Of a DNA stretch of 64,000 nucleotides, positions 33,253 through 42,522 are shown one piece after another (the stretch's first letter is position 1; the number at the start of each line of letters is the position of its first letter). Both the position numbers and the translations under genes were made by a program. The DNA is from Kiloniellales bacterium (GTDB taxonomy: Bacteria; Pseudomonadota; Alphaproteobacteria; Kiloniellales; JAKSBE01): positions 21,594-85,593 of the forward strand of contig JASJBF010000004.1 of assembly GCA_030066685.1 (NCBI GenBank), in the 5' to 3' direction. The notes under the pieces are model-generated. The model did not search any database, had not been told where the DNA came from, and saw only the letters and a list, made by a program, of their open reading frames with translations.

Positions 33253-34226
33253 GCCATCTACGCGCGCAGGTCGTGGGCTGCGGGGCTTACCTGCCCGAGC
33301 GGGTGGTCAGCAACGAGGAGTTGAGCCAGCGTCTCGACACCTCCGACGACTGGATCCGCCAGCGGACCGGCATCTGCGAGCGGCGGATTGCCGCCGACGA
33401 CGAGTACACCTCGCACCTCGGGCTGCAGGCGGCCAAGGCTGCGCTCGAGGCGGCCGGCTGCGAGGTCGGCGATATCGATCTGATCGTGGTCGCGACCTCG
33501 ACCCCCGACCAGACCTTCCCGGCCACGGCGACCCGGATCCAGGCGGCCCTCGGCATGACCAAGGGCGCCGCCTTCGACGTCCAGGCCGTGTGCAGTGGAT
33601 TCGTCTACGCCCTGGCGGTCGCAGACAACTTCATCCGCGCCGGCCAGGCGCGCAACGTGCTGGTGATCGGGGCCGAGACCTTCTCCCGGATCCTCGACTG
33701 GCAGGACCGCTCGACCTGCGTGCTCTTCGGCGACGGCGCCGGGGCCTTGGTCCTGGCCGCCTCCAAGGGCAACGGCAAGGCCGAACAGCGCGGCGTCCTC
33801 TCAACCCATATCTATTCCGACGGCCGCCACAACGAAGCGCTCTACGTCGACGGCGGTCCCGGCTCGACCAAGACCGTCGGGCACCTGCGCATGGAGGGGC
33901 GGGAGGTCTTCCGCCACGCCGTGGTGCGCATGAGCCAGGCGATCGACGCGGCCCTGGACGCCGGCGGCGTGACCCCGGGCGACATCGACTGGCTGGTCCC
34001 GCATCAGGCCAATATTCGGATCATCGAGGCCATGGCGAAGCGTCTCAACCTGCCGATGGACCGGGTTGTGGTCACCGTCGACCGCCACGCCAACACCTCG
34101 GCCGCCTCGATCCCGCTTGCGCTCTGCGAGGCCAGCGGCGACGGCCGGATCCAGGCCGGCGACCTGATCATGATCGAGGCCATGGGCGGCGGCTTCACTT
34201 GGGGCTCGGCCCTGGTCCGCTGGTAG
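33249..34226 (+). CDS. fabH: 3-oxoacyl-ACP synthase III
   Basis: 325 residues; initiates fatty acid synthesis by condensing acetyl-CoA with malonyl-ACP. Catalytic triad visible: Cys in [13 protein letters not shown], His in VPHQANIRI, Asn in [15 protein letters not shown]-terminal [13 protein letters not shown] is typical. The GTG start overlaps the plsX stop (GTGA), indicating coupling. Confidence 0.96.
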   Translation: MSHLRAQVVGCGAYLPERVVSNEELSQRLDTSDDWIRQRTGICERRIAADDEYTSHLGLQAAKAALEAAGCEVGDIDLIVVATSTPDQTFPATATRIQAALGMTKGAAFDVQAVCSGFVYALAVADNFIRAGQARNVLVIGAETFSRILDWQDRSTCVLFGDGAGALVLAASKGNGKAEQRGVLSTHIYSDGRHNEALYVDGGPGSTKTVGHLRMEGREVFRHAVVRMSQAIDAALDAGGVTPGDIDWLVPHQANIRIIEAMAKRLNLPMDRVVVTVDRHANTSAASIPLALCEASGDGRIQAGDLIMIEAMGGGFTWGSALVRW

Positions 34227-34338
34227 CGCCGGCCGGCCGCCGCGGCCCGCCGCCGGGCCTCTCGGCCCGCCCCTTGGGGGCGGGGCTTTGGATGGCGAGT
34301 GCAAGAATCGACCCATCTCCTTACAAATATTAAGAGGT

Positions 34339-34367
34339 TTGACCCCCTGATGGGCTTGCGATAACGT
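34339..34367 (+). promoter_or_regulatory. Candidate promoter of ihfA
   Basis: TTGACC (34339-34344), 17-bp spacer, TAACGT (34362-34367), 30 bases before the ihfA start. Good -35, poor -10. The preceding stretch (34319-34338) is AT-rich and could be an UP-like or IHF-binding region. Confidence 0.4.
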
Positions 34368-34396
34368 TCTGAAGATGTTTGGTCTTAGGGGGACTC

Positions 34397-34705
34397 ATGG
34401 CCGGTGAAACGATTACCCGTGCCCATTTGAGTGAGGCCGTTTATCAGGAAGTGGGTTTGTCGCGGAACGAATCGGCCGAATTGGTCGAATCCGTCCTGAA
34501 CGAGATCTCGGACGCGCTGGTACGCGGCGAGGTGGTCAAGCTGTCGTCCTTCGGCAGCTTTTCGGTCCGGCAGAAGGGCCAGCGGATCGGCCGCAATCCG
34601 AAGACGGGGGAGGAGGTGCCCATCTTGCCGCGCAAGGTGCTGGTTTTCCGGGCCTCCCACGTCTTGAAGAACCGGATTAACGGGGCGGTGACGCCCACCG
34701 GCTGA
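34397..34705 (+). CDS. ihfA: Integration host factor alpha subunit
   Basis: 102-residue DNA-bending protein. [23 protein letters not shown] N-terminus, the [20 protein letters not shown] beta-arm with the intercalating proline, and [20 protein letters not shown] are typical of IhfA rather than HU. GGGGGA before the ATG. The pairing ihfA-MerR downstream of fabH is standard in alphaproteobacteria. Confidence 0.95.
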   Translation: MAGETITRAHLSEAVYQEVGLSRNESAELVESVLNEISDALVRGEVVKLSSFGSFSVRQKGQRIGRNPKTGEEVPILPRKVLVFRASHVLKNRINGAVTPTG

Positions 34706-34752
34706 GCCTCGGTTCTGCCTGAGCGAGCCAAGCTGAGGAGTCATCATCGTCG

Positions 34753-35214
34753 ATGCCTGCGATCAACCCGGGCGGCAAATCGGCGGCCGCCTTTAGGACG
34801 ATCAGCGAAGTGTCCGGCGAGCTGGAGGTGCCGCAGCACGTCCTGCGCTTCTGGGAGACCAAGTTCAGCCAGGTCAGGCCGCTGAAGCGCGGTGGCGGTC
34901 GCCGCTACTACCGGCCCGAGGACATCGTCCTTCTGCGCCGGATTCGCGACCTTCTCTATCGCGACGGCTACACCATCAAGGGCGTGCAGCGGCTGCTGCG
35001 CGACGGCCTCGGCAAGCCGACGGCGAAGGGCGAGGGCGAGGCCAGCGATGCCGAGCGGCGCACCGCGATGGCCGCTGCGGCCGCCGGCGAAGCGCGCGCC
35101 AACGGCCATTCCGCCGGCGCCGGGCTGAGCGGCGAGGCCCGGGAGGAGCTGAGCAACATCCTGGACGAGCTGCTCGAAGCCCGGGCGAGCCTGAAGAAGG
35201 CGCGCGGCGACTGA
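34753..35214 (+). CDS. MerR-family transcriptional regulator
   Basis: 153 residues with one N-terminal winged helix: [46 protein letters not shown] and [11 protein letters not shown]. No metal-binding cysteines are present, so it is not a metal sensor; the C-terminal part is an Ala-rich low-complexity linker plus a short dimerisation helix. This ihfA-linked MerR protein is conserved in alphaproteobacteria without a defined target. GAGGAG lies about 14 bases before the ATG, rather far. Confidence 0.85.
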   Translation: MPAINPGGKSAAAFRTISEVSGELEVPQHVLRFWETKFSQVRPLKRGGGRRYYRPEDIVLLRRIRDLLYRDGYTIKGVQRLLRDGLGKPTAKGEGEASDAERRTAMAAAAAGEARANGHSAGAGLSGEAREELSNILDELLEARASLKKARGD

Positions 35215-35240
35215 CCCTGTCCCGATCGGTCTCGGCCGCA

Positions 35241-35269
35241 TTGCCAGCCGCGCCCGGCCCCTGTATATA
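35241..35269 (+). promoter_or_regulatory. Promoter of tRNA-Pro
   Basis: TTGCCA (35241-35246), 17-bp spacer, TATATA (35264-35269), about 40 bases before the mature tRNA. Best promoter match in the window; a GC-rich start region (GACCCGCCGCC) follows, as in stringently controlled genes. Confidence 0.65.
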
Positions 35270-35309
35270 GACCCGCCGCCGGGCACCAAGGCCACGGCGC
35301 GGTCACCGG

Positions 35310-35386
35310 CGGAGCGTGGCGCAGCCTGGTAGCGCACTTGACTGGGGGTCAAGAGGTCGCAGGTTCAAATCCTGCCGCTCCGACCA
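35310..35386 (+). tRNA. tRNA-Pro (anticodon GGG)
   Basis: 77-nt cloverleaf: acceptor CGGAGCG paired with CGCTCCG, D-arm with AGCCTGGTAGC, anticodon stem CTTGA/TCAAG around loop CTGGGGG (anticodon GGG at positions 34-36), T-arm GCAGG-TTCAAAT-CCTGC, and an encoded CCA end (35384-35386). Confidence 0.97.
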
Positions 35387-35441
35387 ATCTCTTGAAGTGG
35401 GCCGGCTCCGGCTCGCCTTTTCCTTGGTGCGGCGCCGTTTC

Positions 35442-36500
35442 TCATCCGGTCTCGGAGAGACCGCCGTCCCGGACGGTCCAGGGCTCGGATTTCGCAGCCG
35501 AGCGCCTCAAAGGGTGAACCGGTCGGCCCCGGCGCGCGGGCGTCGCCGTGCCCAGCATCCTCGGCGGGTGGAACTCGTCGCGAAACCAGGGCCAGTCCTC
35601 CTGATCGAAGACGTCTCTGATCCAATCGATCACGGCGCGCACCCGCGCCGCGCCCTTGACGTTGGGATGGTAGACCAGCCAGACACCGATGCGGGCCCGG
35701 ACGTCCAGGTTCAAAGGCAGGATGTCGTCGACGAACTCGCAAATGTAGGTCGGCAGGATCGCAATACCCACACCGCCCTGGGCCGCGGCCAGGAGGGAGG
35801 GGCTCGAGTTGGTCCAGAACCGGCGGCCCTTGGCGGCGCGCAGGAGGCTGGACCAGGCGCTGAACTCCTCGTCCAGGTACTGGTAGTGCGCGTTGTCGAG
35901 CAGACGGTGGTGGAGCAGGTCCTGCGCCGTGGCGGGGACCCCGAAGCGCTCGAGATAGCCCGGAGAGGCCCAGAGGACCCCGTGCACGATGCCGAGCTTG
36001 ATCGCGATGAGCTCCGGCGACTCGGGCCTGCGACACTGAATGCAAAGATCGCTCTCCGAGGCGAGGATGTCGCAAGGCTGGGTCGAGCATTGAAACTCGA
36101 CCGAGATCGACGGATAGGCCTCGTGCAGGCGGCCGAGGCTCGGTGCGAGCAGGAAGGTTGTGAGGCCGTCCGGGGCGGAGATCCGCACCGGACCGGCCAG
36201 GCGCCGGTCGGAGCCGAGGACACGCCGGTGGATCTTGAGGACCGCGTCCTCGATGTGCCGGACCGTTTCCAGGATCGCCTCGCCTTCGGGGGTCAGGACG
36301 ACGCCGCTCGGCAGGCGGTCGAAGAGCCGGGTCTCGAGACGCTCCTCGAGGTTCAGGATCCTTCGGCTGATCGTCGCCTGCGTGGTATTGAGCCATTTCG
36401 CAGCCTTGGAGATGCTGCCGGCCTTCGCCGTCTCCAGGAAGAAGCGCAGATCGTCCCAATTCGAGAATGGGGCGGGCGCGGGCATGTCGCGCAATCCCAT
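35442..36500 (-). CDS. LysR-family transcriptional regulator
   Basis: 352 residues. Winged helix at the N-terminus ([37 protein letters not shown]) and a periplasmic-binding-like effector domain from about residue 100. The C-terminal tail of about 45 residues after the effector domain is longer than usual and basic. Starts ATG 36500 or 36485. Its upstream gap (36501-36788) holds no gene I can support and no divergent partner, so the target is not indicated by position. Confidence 0.85.
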   Translation of the reverse strand: MGLRDMPAPAPFSNWDDLRFFLETAKAGSISKAAKWLNTTQATISRRILNLEERLETRLFDRLPSGVVLTPEGEAILETVRHIEDAVLKIHRRVLGSDRRLAGPVRISAPDGLTTFLLAPSLGRLHEAYPSISVEFQCSTQPCDILASESDLCIQCRRPESPELIAIKLGIVHGVLWASPGYLERFGVPATAQDLLHHRLLDNAHYQYLDEEFSAWSSLLRAAKGRRFWTNSSPSLLAAAQGGVGIAILPTYICEFVDDILPLNLDVRARIGVWLVYHPNVKGAARVRAVIDWIRDVFDQEDWPWFRDEFHPPRMLGTATPARRGRPVHPLRRSAAKSEPWTVRDGGLSETG

Positions 36501-36788
36501 GTCTTTCCCCTAAACGCGCTTGTTGCAACGGGACAGTATCGCGGAAATTGTAGCACCGATCCGACCGGTGTTGCCTCGGAATATTGGTGAACAAGGGCGG
36601 TTGGAGCGCAGGCTTCGTCGAGGGGAAGCGGAAATGAGACAACAAACCTGTCTTCGTGGGACAGAAGGACGGCAGCCTGTTTACTTTGGAATAGATCGGA
36701 TTATCTAGCTTCGACAAAGTCCAAGTGACCGCAGTTCCAGCCGGACCCGGCTGCCTTCCGGTGCAGGCGGACAAGCCGTCGAGCCGCT

Positions 36789-38783
36789 TTAAGGTCCGTC
36801 CGGCAGGCTGACCTTGAGGTTGAGGAAGACCTGGTAGTCGCGGCTCCGGTCTTCGGCGACGCCCAGGTCCCAGCGGTCCTCGACGCTGCCGCCCAGGGAC
36901 AGGGCCATGGCCGGCCGCGCCTGCTTGGCCTCCAGGAAACGCCAGAGCAGCTCGCCGCCCAGGGCCCGGGTGACCGCCGTGCTGGCCGGGTCCCAGTCGT
37001 AGCCGTAGGCGTAGTCGAGGCTGCTGCTCAGGGTGTCGGGCAGCAGGACGACCTCGGCCTTCACGCCGACCTCCCAGCTCTCCTCAACCGTCGCCTCGCT
37101 CGTGCGGGCCTGCTCCTGGCTCCAGCGGGCCTTGGGCGCCAGCTCCAGGCGTCGGCCCAGCGCGACCCGGGCGCCGAGGCCGGTGCCGTAGGTGACCCTC
37201 TCGCCCTCGGCCTGGTCGCTGGCCGAGCCGAGCGATTGCGACAGGTCCCAGCCCCAGGCGCCGTAGTCGCTGCCCAGGCTGAGGGTCGAATCGACGCGGC
37301 GGCTGGCGCTCGGGCCGGCGCTGCCCTCGGGCGGGGCGTCCTGACGGCTGTCCTCGACTCCGAAGGAGAGCCCGACCGTCGGCCGGCCCAGCCAAGCGGG
37401 CAGGGGGGCCTCGCCGGGCCCGGTGGTGGGGGCGTAGCGGCCGCTCAGCTCAACGTCCCGGGTCCGCTCGACCGGCAAGGCCGCCAGCGCCTCGACGTTG
37501 TCGATCCGCTGCCCGGCCTTGGCCTCCAGGGCGTAGTCGTCCCAGGTCAGGCGGCTGGTCAGCGCCGTGGTCTGGCGGTTGGCCTCGGCGTCGGGGTTGG
37601 CCAGGCTGGCGAAGCCCTGGCCGAGCCGCTCGGCCTCCAGGCCGAGGTCCCAGGTCAGCGGCGCCTCGGCCACGGTCCGGTCCTTGAGAACGGTGATCCC
37701 GACCTGGCCGGCGTAGGCCGCGCCGGCGACCGGGGCCTGGGCGCCGGCCGGGCCGTCCGGGTCGTGCCGGCTGCCCGCGACCTCGCCGCGCAGGCGCAGG
37801 CGCTCGTCCAGCCAGCGGGTGTCGGTGGCCAGGGACCAGGCGTTGCCCGACTCGGTGGCGTCGGCGGCGGCGCCCTCCCGGACCTGGCCCCGGGCGTAGG
37901 TGCCGGTGATCGCCAGGTTGTCCTTCAGGGCCTCGATCGGCCGCAGCGCCAGATGGCTGCCCTGGACCTGCCGGTCCGGGCCCTCCGTCCGGTCCGCCGG
38001 GTCATCGCTGAGCTGGGCCGCCTCACTCAGGGCGAAGCCGGTGACCCGGGCCCGGGAGTCGCTGGTCTCGAGGGAGAGCGAGGCGCCGGGCCGCGCGGCG
38101 TCCTCGACGACCAGGCCCTGGGCGCCGAGATCGTGGCGACCGACCTTCGCCTCCGAGGCGATCTCCCGGTCCCGGAAGCGCAGCTGCATCAGGTATTCCT
38201 CTGCGGCCTCATCGCCGGCGGACTGGGCCTCCACGCCAGCCTCCCAGCGCTCGTCCTTCAGGGTCGCGTGCCCTTCGCCGGTGACCACCTCGACCGTTCG
38301 GTCGTCCTGGGTTTCGTCCAGCAATCCGGCCATCCGCGAGGCGGCCTCGTCCTGGCCACGATCGGTCGGGACCGCCGCGTCCCGAACCTCGATCCGCCAG
38401 CGACCGCGCTCGGCACGCCCGCCGCCCTCGAGGGCCTCGACCAGGCGCAGCGCGTGGCTGCCGGGCGCGGGCGGAACCTCCAGCCGCAGCGCAACGGTCT
38501 CTCCTTGGCGCTCAAGGCTGGCGTCGACGGCCTCGCCGTCCAGCTCCAGGGACAGTCGGTCCAGCGTCCCCGCCGGCAGATCCTGCGGCAGCCGCAGGAC
38601 CACCGCTTCCCCGGCTAGCCAGAAGTAGGCCTCGGCCGGCGGCTGCAGCCGCGAGATCCAGTCGCTGGCGGCGGCCGGGCCGAGCAGGAAGGAAAGCGAA
38701 AGCAGCGCCGAAAGACACCAGGCGCCCACGCCGCCCCGCGGGACGAAAGCCCCGAGGCTGTCTGCCGTACCGCTTCCTGCCAT
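36789..38783 (-). CDS. Exported beta-rich protein, probable outer-membrane barrel
   Basis: 664 residues, unrecognised family. A signal peptide (about residues 20-42, cleavage near AAA-SD) is followed by an Ig-like region (residues 45-130, strands with LRLEVPPAPGSHALRLVEAL) and then about 500 residues of alternating polar/hydrophobic strands separated by turns rich in Asp, Gly and Pro, for example EVGVKAEVVLLPDTLSSSLD and RPAMALSLGGSVEDRWDLGV. This is the look of a large transmembrane beta-barrel. The last residue is not aromatic, unlike most barrels, though the final strand (YQVFLNLKVSLP) is amphipathic. No neighbouring gene suggests a substrate. Confidence 0.6.
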   Translation of the reverse strand: MAGSGTADSLGAFVPRGGVGAWCLSALLSLSFLLGPAAASDWISRLQPPAEAYFWLAGEAVVLRLPQDLPAGTLDRLSLELDGEAVDASLERQGETVALRLEVPPAPGSHALRLVEALEGGGRAERGRWRIEVRDAAVPTDRGQDEAASRMAGLLDETQDDRTVEVVTGEGHATLKDERWEAGVEAQSAGDEAAEEYLMQLRFRDREIASEAKVGRHDLGAQGLVVEDAARPGASLSLETSDSRARVTGFALSEAAQLSDDPADRTEGPDRQVQGSHLALRPIEALKDNLAITGTYARGQVREGAAADATESGNAWSLATDTRWLDERLRLRGEVAGSRHDPDGPAGAQAPVAGAAYAGQVGITVLKDRTVAEAPLTWDLGLEAERLGQGFASLANPDAEANRQTTALTSRLTWDDYALEAKAGQRIDNVEALAALPVERTRDVELSGRYAPTTGPGEAPLPAWLGRPTVGLSFGVEDSRQDAPPEGSAGPSASRRVDSTLSLGSDYGAWGWDLSQSLGSASDQAEGERVTYGTGLGARVALGRRLELAPKARWSQEQARTSEATVEESWEVGVKAEVVLLPDTLSSSLDYAYGYDWDPASTAVTRALGGELLWRFLEAKQARPAMALSLGGSVEDRWDLGVAEDRSRDYQVFLNLKVSLPDGP

Positions 38784-38947
38784 GGCCACGCCGGTGTAAG
38801 ACCTTTCAGACGCCCAAGCCGAAGGGTTAACGCCAGCCGAAGGGCATTTGTGCCAGCAATCTGTGACCAGAATGGGAAGCCGCGGCGGGTGCGCACGGTC
38901 CCTCGTCGCAGCCGCCAGCTGTCTGGGCGCTCGGAGGAAGCGAGCCT

Positions 38948-39079
38948 ATGAACTTTCCGTGCGAGTTTGAGTTCCTGGAACTGGGGTTCGATCCGGTCGG
39001 AGATCAGGCTTTCGCCACGGATTGCCATCCGATGGAGCAGCTTGGTGTCTTGCTGGTCCGGAGCGTTGATGACGAATGA
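38948..39079 (+). CDS. Possible 43-residue ORF or gene remnant
   Basis: ATG at 38948 with GGAGGA about 9 bases upstream; the peptide begins MNFPCEFEFLELGFDPVGDQ and ends LLVRSVDDE. Acidic, two cysteines, no signal. Third-position GC is clearly lower than in neighbouring genes, so it could be a fragment of a transferred gene. It sits in the 448-bp gap that also holds a palindromic repeat. Confidence 0.3.
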   Translation: MNFPCEFEFLELGFDPVGDQAFATDCHPMEQLGVLLVRSVDDE

Positions 39080-39108
39080 GAGATGGGCGCTTGGTTCCCT
39101 TTCTCTTT

Positions 39109-39183
39109 CATGCCTGGACTTGATCCGGGCATCCATCTCGCCGCTGCTCCATGGATGGCCGGGTCAAGCCCGGCCATGACAGC
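39109..39183. repeat. Palindromic repeat, alphaproteobacterial REP-like
   Basis: Two related half-sites in inverted arrangement: CATGCCTGGACTTGATCCGG... (39109-39132) and GGATGGCCGGGTCAAGCCCG... (39153-39180). Each half is itself a hairpin (GGCCGGG-TCAA-GCCCGGCC). Sequences of this kind, around GTCAAGCCCGGCCATGAC, are scattered through many alphaproteobacterial genomes. Confidence 0.7.
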
Positions 39184-39231
39184 AGGAGAACGAAGGATCG
39201 GGCGCCTGCCGCAGATTTGCGACTAGCGAGC

Positions 39232-39837
39232 TTACTCCCGAAAGGCTTGGATCGCGGCCGTAATGCGGCCGGCGGTGGTGAGCCAGCAGAGCAGGCCGAA
39301 GCCGGTGGCGAGCCAGGAGAAGGCGCCGGGGAAGAGGCAGATGGCGACGAAGAGGGCGATGGTCTCGCTGCCCTCGGTCAGGCCGCCAAGGTAGTAGAGC
39401 GACTTGCGGCCGCGGAGGTCCGTGGTCAGGCCACGCTTGGCGGCCAGGATCGCATAGGCCAGGAAGGAGCTGCCGGTGCCGACGAAGGAGAAGATCAGGA
39501 AGGCGGCGGCCAGGGCGTCCGCCGGCCGGCCCAGGGCGAATCCGAAGACCACCCCGGCGTAGAACAGGAAATCGAAGACGATATCGAGATAGCCGCCCAG
39601 ATCGGTCGGGCCGCGCTGCCGGGCGACCGCGCCGTCCAGGCCGTCGGCAAGTCGATTGGCCAGGATCAGCGCCAAAGCCAGGCCGTAGAGCTGAAGGGCC
39701 AGGGCCGCGATCGCCGCCAGGCCGACGGCGAAGCCGAGCCAAGTCACCATGTTGGCGGTCAGGCCGCTGCGAGCCAGCCAACGGCCGGCACGCTCCAGGG
39801 GCGGGTCGATCACCCTGCGCATCAAGGGGTCGAGCAT
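39232..39837 (-). CDS. CDP-alcohol phosphatidyltransferase family protein
   Basis: 201-residue membrane enzyme with about six helices. The signature DGLDGAVAR followed by GGYLDIVFDF gives the metal-binding aspartates of the family that transfers a phosphatidyl group from CDP-diacylglycerol to an alcohol (glycerol phosphate, serine, inositol and so on). Its substrate cannot be told from the sequence; the wide non-core variety (YnjF-like) fits better than PgsA or PssA. Start ATG 39837. Confidence 0.82.
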   Translation of the reverse strand: MLDPLMRRVIDPPLERAGRWLARSGLTANMVTWLGFAVGLAAIAALALQLYGLALALILANRLADGLDGAVARQRGPTDLGGYLDIVFDFLFYAGVVFGFALGRPADALAAAFLIFSFVGTGSSFLAYAILAAKRGLTTDLRGRKSLYYLGGLTEGSETIALFVAICLFPGAFSWLATGFGLLCWLTTAGRITAAIQAFRE

Positions 39838-39904
39838 CCGGGCGCCTCGGCTTTCCTCTTCTAGGGCTCGACGCCGGGGGCGGGGGCTCGGACCGCGCTT
39901 CCGG

Positions 39905-40354
39905 TCATGTGGCCGGGCGGCCGTCGCTGTAGAAGTTGACGCAGACCGGCCGGTCGGCGCGCAGCACCGCCTGCTGGTCGAAGCGGACGATGTAGTCGGC
40001 GGCGATCTCCTCCAGGGCCTTGCGGCTGGCCGCGCCGTCGTCGTGCAGGACGACGAGGACCTTGCTGCGCTCCGACCCGGTTTCTGCGGTCACCCGGTCG
40101 CGCCAGAAGCCGGTGCCGTCGAGCACTGTGAAGCCGTCGGGGAAGCGTGGCGCGACCACCGCGTCGAGAAAGGCGCGCCATTGACCGGGCTCGACCTCGC
40201 GGCCGTCCGGAACGCTCTGGCCGAGGTAGAGACGCGTCTCCTGCCAAGCCTGGCCGGCGCAGGCGGGTCCGCCGCCATCCGCATGCTGACAGGCGACGGC
40301 CAGGGCCGCCGAAAGTGCCAGTGGAATAGCCCGCTGCGCGCTTCGCAAGGTCAT
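39905..40354 (-). CDS. DUF3574 domain protein, exported
   Basis: 149 residues with a signal sequence (residues 1-22) ending AVAC, possibly a lipoprotein although the -3 residue is atypical. The domain shows TRLYLGQSVPDGREVEPGQW, FPDGFTVLDGTG and RSKVLVVLHDDGAASRKALE, matching my memory of DUF3574, a small ferredoxin-like family of unknown role. Start ATG 40354; GTG 40360 is two codons upstream. Confidence 0.72.
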   Translation of the reverse strand: MTLRSAQRAIPLALSAALAVACQHADGGGPACAGQAWQETRLYLGQSVPDGREVEPGQWRAFLDAVVAPRFPDGFTVLDGTGFWRDRVTAETGSERSKVLVVLHDDGAASRKALEEIAADYIVRFDQQAVLRADRPVCVNFYSDGRPAT

Positions 40355-40439
40355 GGCCACGAGGTGTGTTCCGGATCAGTCGCTGCCGACCGCATCCATA
40401 CAATGCCGTATCGCCGACGGCCAGACCCGAGTCCCGCCC

Positions 40440-40715
40440 TCCGGCCGCTACCTAGGCGGGTCCTCGGAGAAACGCAGGGAGCCCGGCCCTGGTCGTGGCC
40501 GGCTTGGCGCGCACCGAGGCTGAGGGAGTCGGCTTCGTCAGCCTGCTCGGTGATCCCGACTAGCACGGTCGCTTCGGTTTCCGCGCCGACCTGGCCGACG
40601 GACTTGTTGCACCCAGGACCGGGCCGAGCTTTTTGGGAGCTGCGTCTCCGGGACCTGCCGCCACCAGAGGGCAGGGCCGAATACCCCGACGCCGTCGATG
40701 CCTTTCTCTGGCAGA
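40440..40715 (+). pseudogene. Decayed GNAT acetyltransferase fragment
   Basis: One frame reads GSPALVVAGLARTEAEGVGF then VSLLGDPD, a TAG at about 40561, then HGRFGFRADLADGLVAP. This is the C-terminal signature of YhbS-type N-acetyltransferases (GDP-x-Y-x-RFGF). Further downstream a different frame continues with GPGRAFWELRLRDLP and EYPDAVDAFLW, consistent with the end of the same protein after a frameshift near 40612. The N-terminal acetyl-CoA half is missing. So at least one stop and one frameshift are present. Confidence 0.55.
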
Positions 40716-40725
40716 GAGCGTTACA

Positions 40726-40783
40726 CCTCACCGCGCTTCGCGCCTCCGGCTAGGGCTCGGCGCGAAGCGCTGGGAGGGTGAGG
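40726..40783. repeat. Long inverted repeat next to the flavoprotein stop codon
   Basis: CCTCACC-GCGCTTCGCGCC (40726-40744) pairs with GGCGCGAAGCGC (40759-40770) and GGTGAGG (40777-40783), with a small internal asymmetry. It ends 5 bases before the stop codon of the minus-strand flavoprotein gene and may act as its terminator. It shares the CCTCACC/GGTGAGG ends with the element at 60610-60718. Confidence 0.6.
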
Positions 40784-40788
40784 GGCGG

Positions 40789-42522
40789 CTACTCAGCCAG
40801 CACCCGGTGGATGAACTGCACCGCCACCGAGCCCTCGCCGACCGCCGAGGCGACCCGCTTGATCGAGCCGGCGCGGACGTCGCCGGTGGCGAAGACCCCG
40901 GGGATCGAGGCTTCCAGCAGGAAGGGCTGCCGGTTCAGCGGCCAGCCGCAGCCCCGCAGCTCCTCCGGCGTCAGGTCGATTCCGGTCTTCACGAAGCCTT
41001 TGTCGTCCAGCACCAGGCCCTCGGCGACGAAGTCGGTGCTGGGCGCGGCGCCGATGAAGATGAAGACGTGGCCGAGGTCGAGGCGCCGGGTTTCGCCGCT
41101 GCGGTTGTCCTTCAGGACCACGGCGGCCAGGCGATCCTCGCCGTCACTCCCGGCCCTGCCCTCGGCATCGACGATCTCGGTGTGGGTCATCAGCTCGATG
41201 TTGCCGGTGGTCTCGATGCGCCGGATCAGGTAGCGCGACATCGAGGCCGCCAGCCCCGGTCCGCGGACCAGGATGCGGACCTTGCGGGCGTGGTCCGAGA
41301 GGAAGACCGCCGCCTGGCCGGCCGAGTTGCCGCCGCCGACGATGGCCACCTCCTGGTCCTTGCAGAGCTGCGCCTCGACGTAGCCGGCGCCGTAGTAGAC
41401 GCCGCTGCCGACGAAGCGCTCCAGGCTCTCGATCGGCGGCTTGCGGTAGACCGCGCCGGAGGCGATGACCACGCTGCGGCTGCGGATCCGGCGGCCGTCG
41501 GCCAGCGCGATCTCGTGCAGCGGCGCGCCGGGCGCGAGGCTGGCGACCTGGCTGGGCACCACGACCTCGGCGCCGAACTTCTGGGCCTGCATGAAGGCGC
41601 GGCCGGCCAGGGCCTGGCCCGAGATGCCGGTCGGGAAGCCGAGGTAGTTCTCGATCTTGGAGCTGGTGCCGGCCTGGCCGCCCGGTGCCTCGCGCTCCAG
41701 AACCACGACATCGAGGCCCTCGGAGGCGGCGTAGACCGCCGCCGCCAGGCCCGCCGGGCCGGCGCCGATCACCGCGGTGTCGTACTGGGCGCAGGCGTCA
41801 AGCGCCTGGGCGAAGCCGAGGCTCTCGGCGAGCTCGGCCTCGCCGGGGTTCTTCAGCTGATGGCCCTCGGCGATGACGATCGGCGTCTCGTCGGCCGAGA
41901 TCTCGAAGCGGCCGAGGAAGTCGGCAACGTCCTCGCTGGTCTCCAGGTCAACGAACTCGTGGGGCATGCCGTTTCGGGTCAGGAAGCGGCGGATGCGCTG
42001 GGTGTCCCTGGAGAAGCGAGAGCCGACCACGATCACCGAGCTGAAGCGCTCGGCGATCATGCGCATGCGGCGCAGGATGAAGCTCTGGACGATGACCTCC
42101 CCGAGCCCGGCCTCCTTGGCAACCAGGTCGCGCAGGGCCTCGGCAGTCAGAGCCAGGACCTTGAGCCGGCCCTTGGCCCGGCCGGCGACCAGGGCGGCGC
42201 GGCCGGACAGGGTCACGGTCTCGCCGCTGTAGCGGCCGCGGCCGTGGCTCACGATCAGCTGCTCCCGGCCGGCGCGGCGGGCGACAATCTCCATCTTGCC
42301 ATCGAGCACGACATAGAAATCCGTGTCGCGCTCGCCGACGTCCCAGAGCAGAGCGCCGTCCTCGAAGCTCTCCTCGCGGCCGTAGCCGGCGATCGCCGCG
42401 AGCTGGGCATCGTTGAGGGTCGGGTAGAGCTCTGCGTGCCGGGTCTCGGTCCCGGCCGCCCAGACCGGGACCGGGTCGCGCGCCGCGGGCGCGGCATCCT
42501 CACCGTTGCTTTCCCGGCTCAT
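40789..42522 (-). CDS. Thioredoxin-reductase-like flavoprotein with cyclic-nucleotide-binding domain
   Basis: 577 residues in three parts: a cNMP-binding domain (about 30-150, with GELYSG-like turn RGRYSGETVTLSGRAALVAG), a thioredoxin/glutaredoxin-like domain without a CxxC (about 160-235), and a thioredoxin-reductase module (245-577) with FAD motif AVIGAGPAGLAAAVYA and NADPH motif AIVGGGNSAGQAAVFL. Where thioredoxin reductases carry the redox CATC the sequence reads GVYYGAGYVEAQ, so the classical disulfide is absent. The GTG/ATG overlap with the peroxiredoxin-like gene upstream (4 bases) couples the two. Confidence 0.85.
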   Translation of the reverse strand: MSRESNGEDAAPAARDPVPVWAAGTETRHAELYPTLNDAQLAAIAGYGREESFEDGALLWDVGERDTDFYVVLDGKMEIVARRAGREQLIVSHGRGRYSGETVTLSGRAALVAGRAKGRLKVLALTAEALRDLVAKEAGLGEVIVQSFILRRMRMIAERFSSVIVVGSRFSRDTQRIRRFLTRNGMPHEFVDLETSEDVADFLGRFEISADETPIVIAEGHQLKNPGEAELAESLGFAQALDACAQYDTAVIGAGPAGLAAAVYAASEGLDVVVLEREAPGGQAGTSSKIENYLGFPTGISGQALAGRAFMQAQKFGAEVVVPSQVASLAPGAPLHEIALADGRRIRSRSVVIASGAVYRKPPIESLERFVGSGVYYGAGYVEAQLCKDQEVAIVGGGNSAGQAAVFLSDHARKVRILVRGPGLAASMSRYLIRRIETTGNIELMTHTEIVDAEGRAGSDGEDRLAAVVLKDNRSGETRRLDLGHVFIFIGAAPSTDFVAEGLVLDDKGFVKTGIDLTPEELRGCGWPLNRQPFLLEASIPGVFATGDVRAGSIKRVASAVGEGSVAVQFIHRVLAE

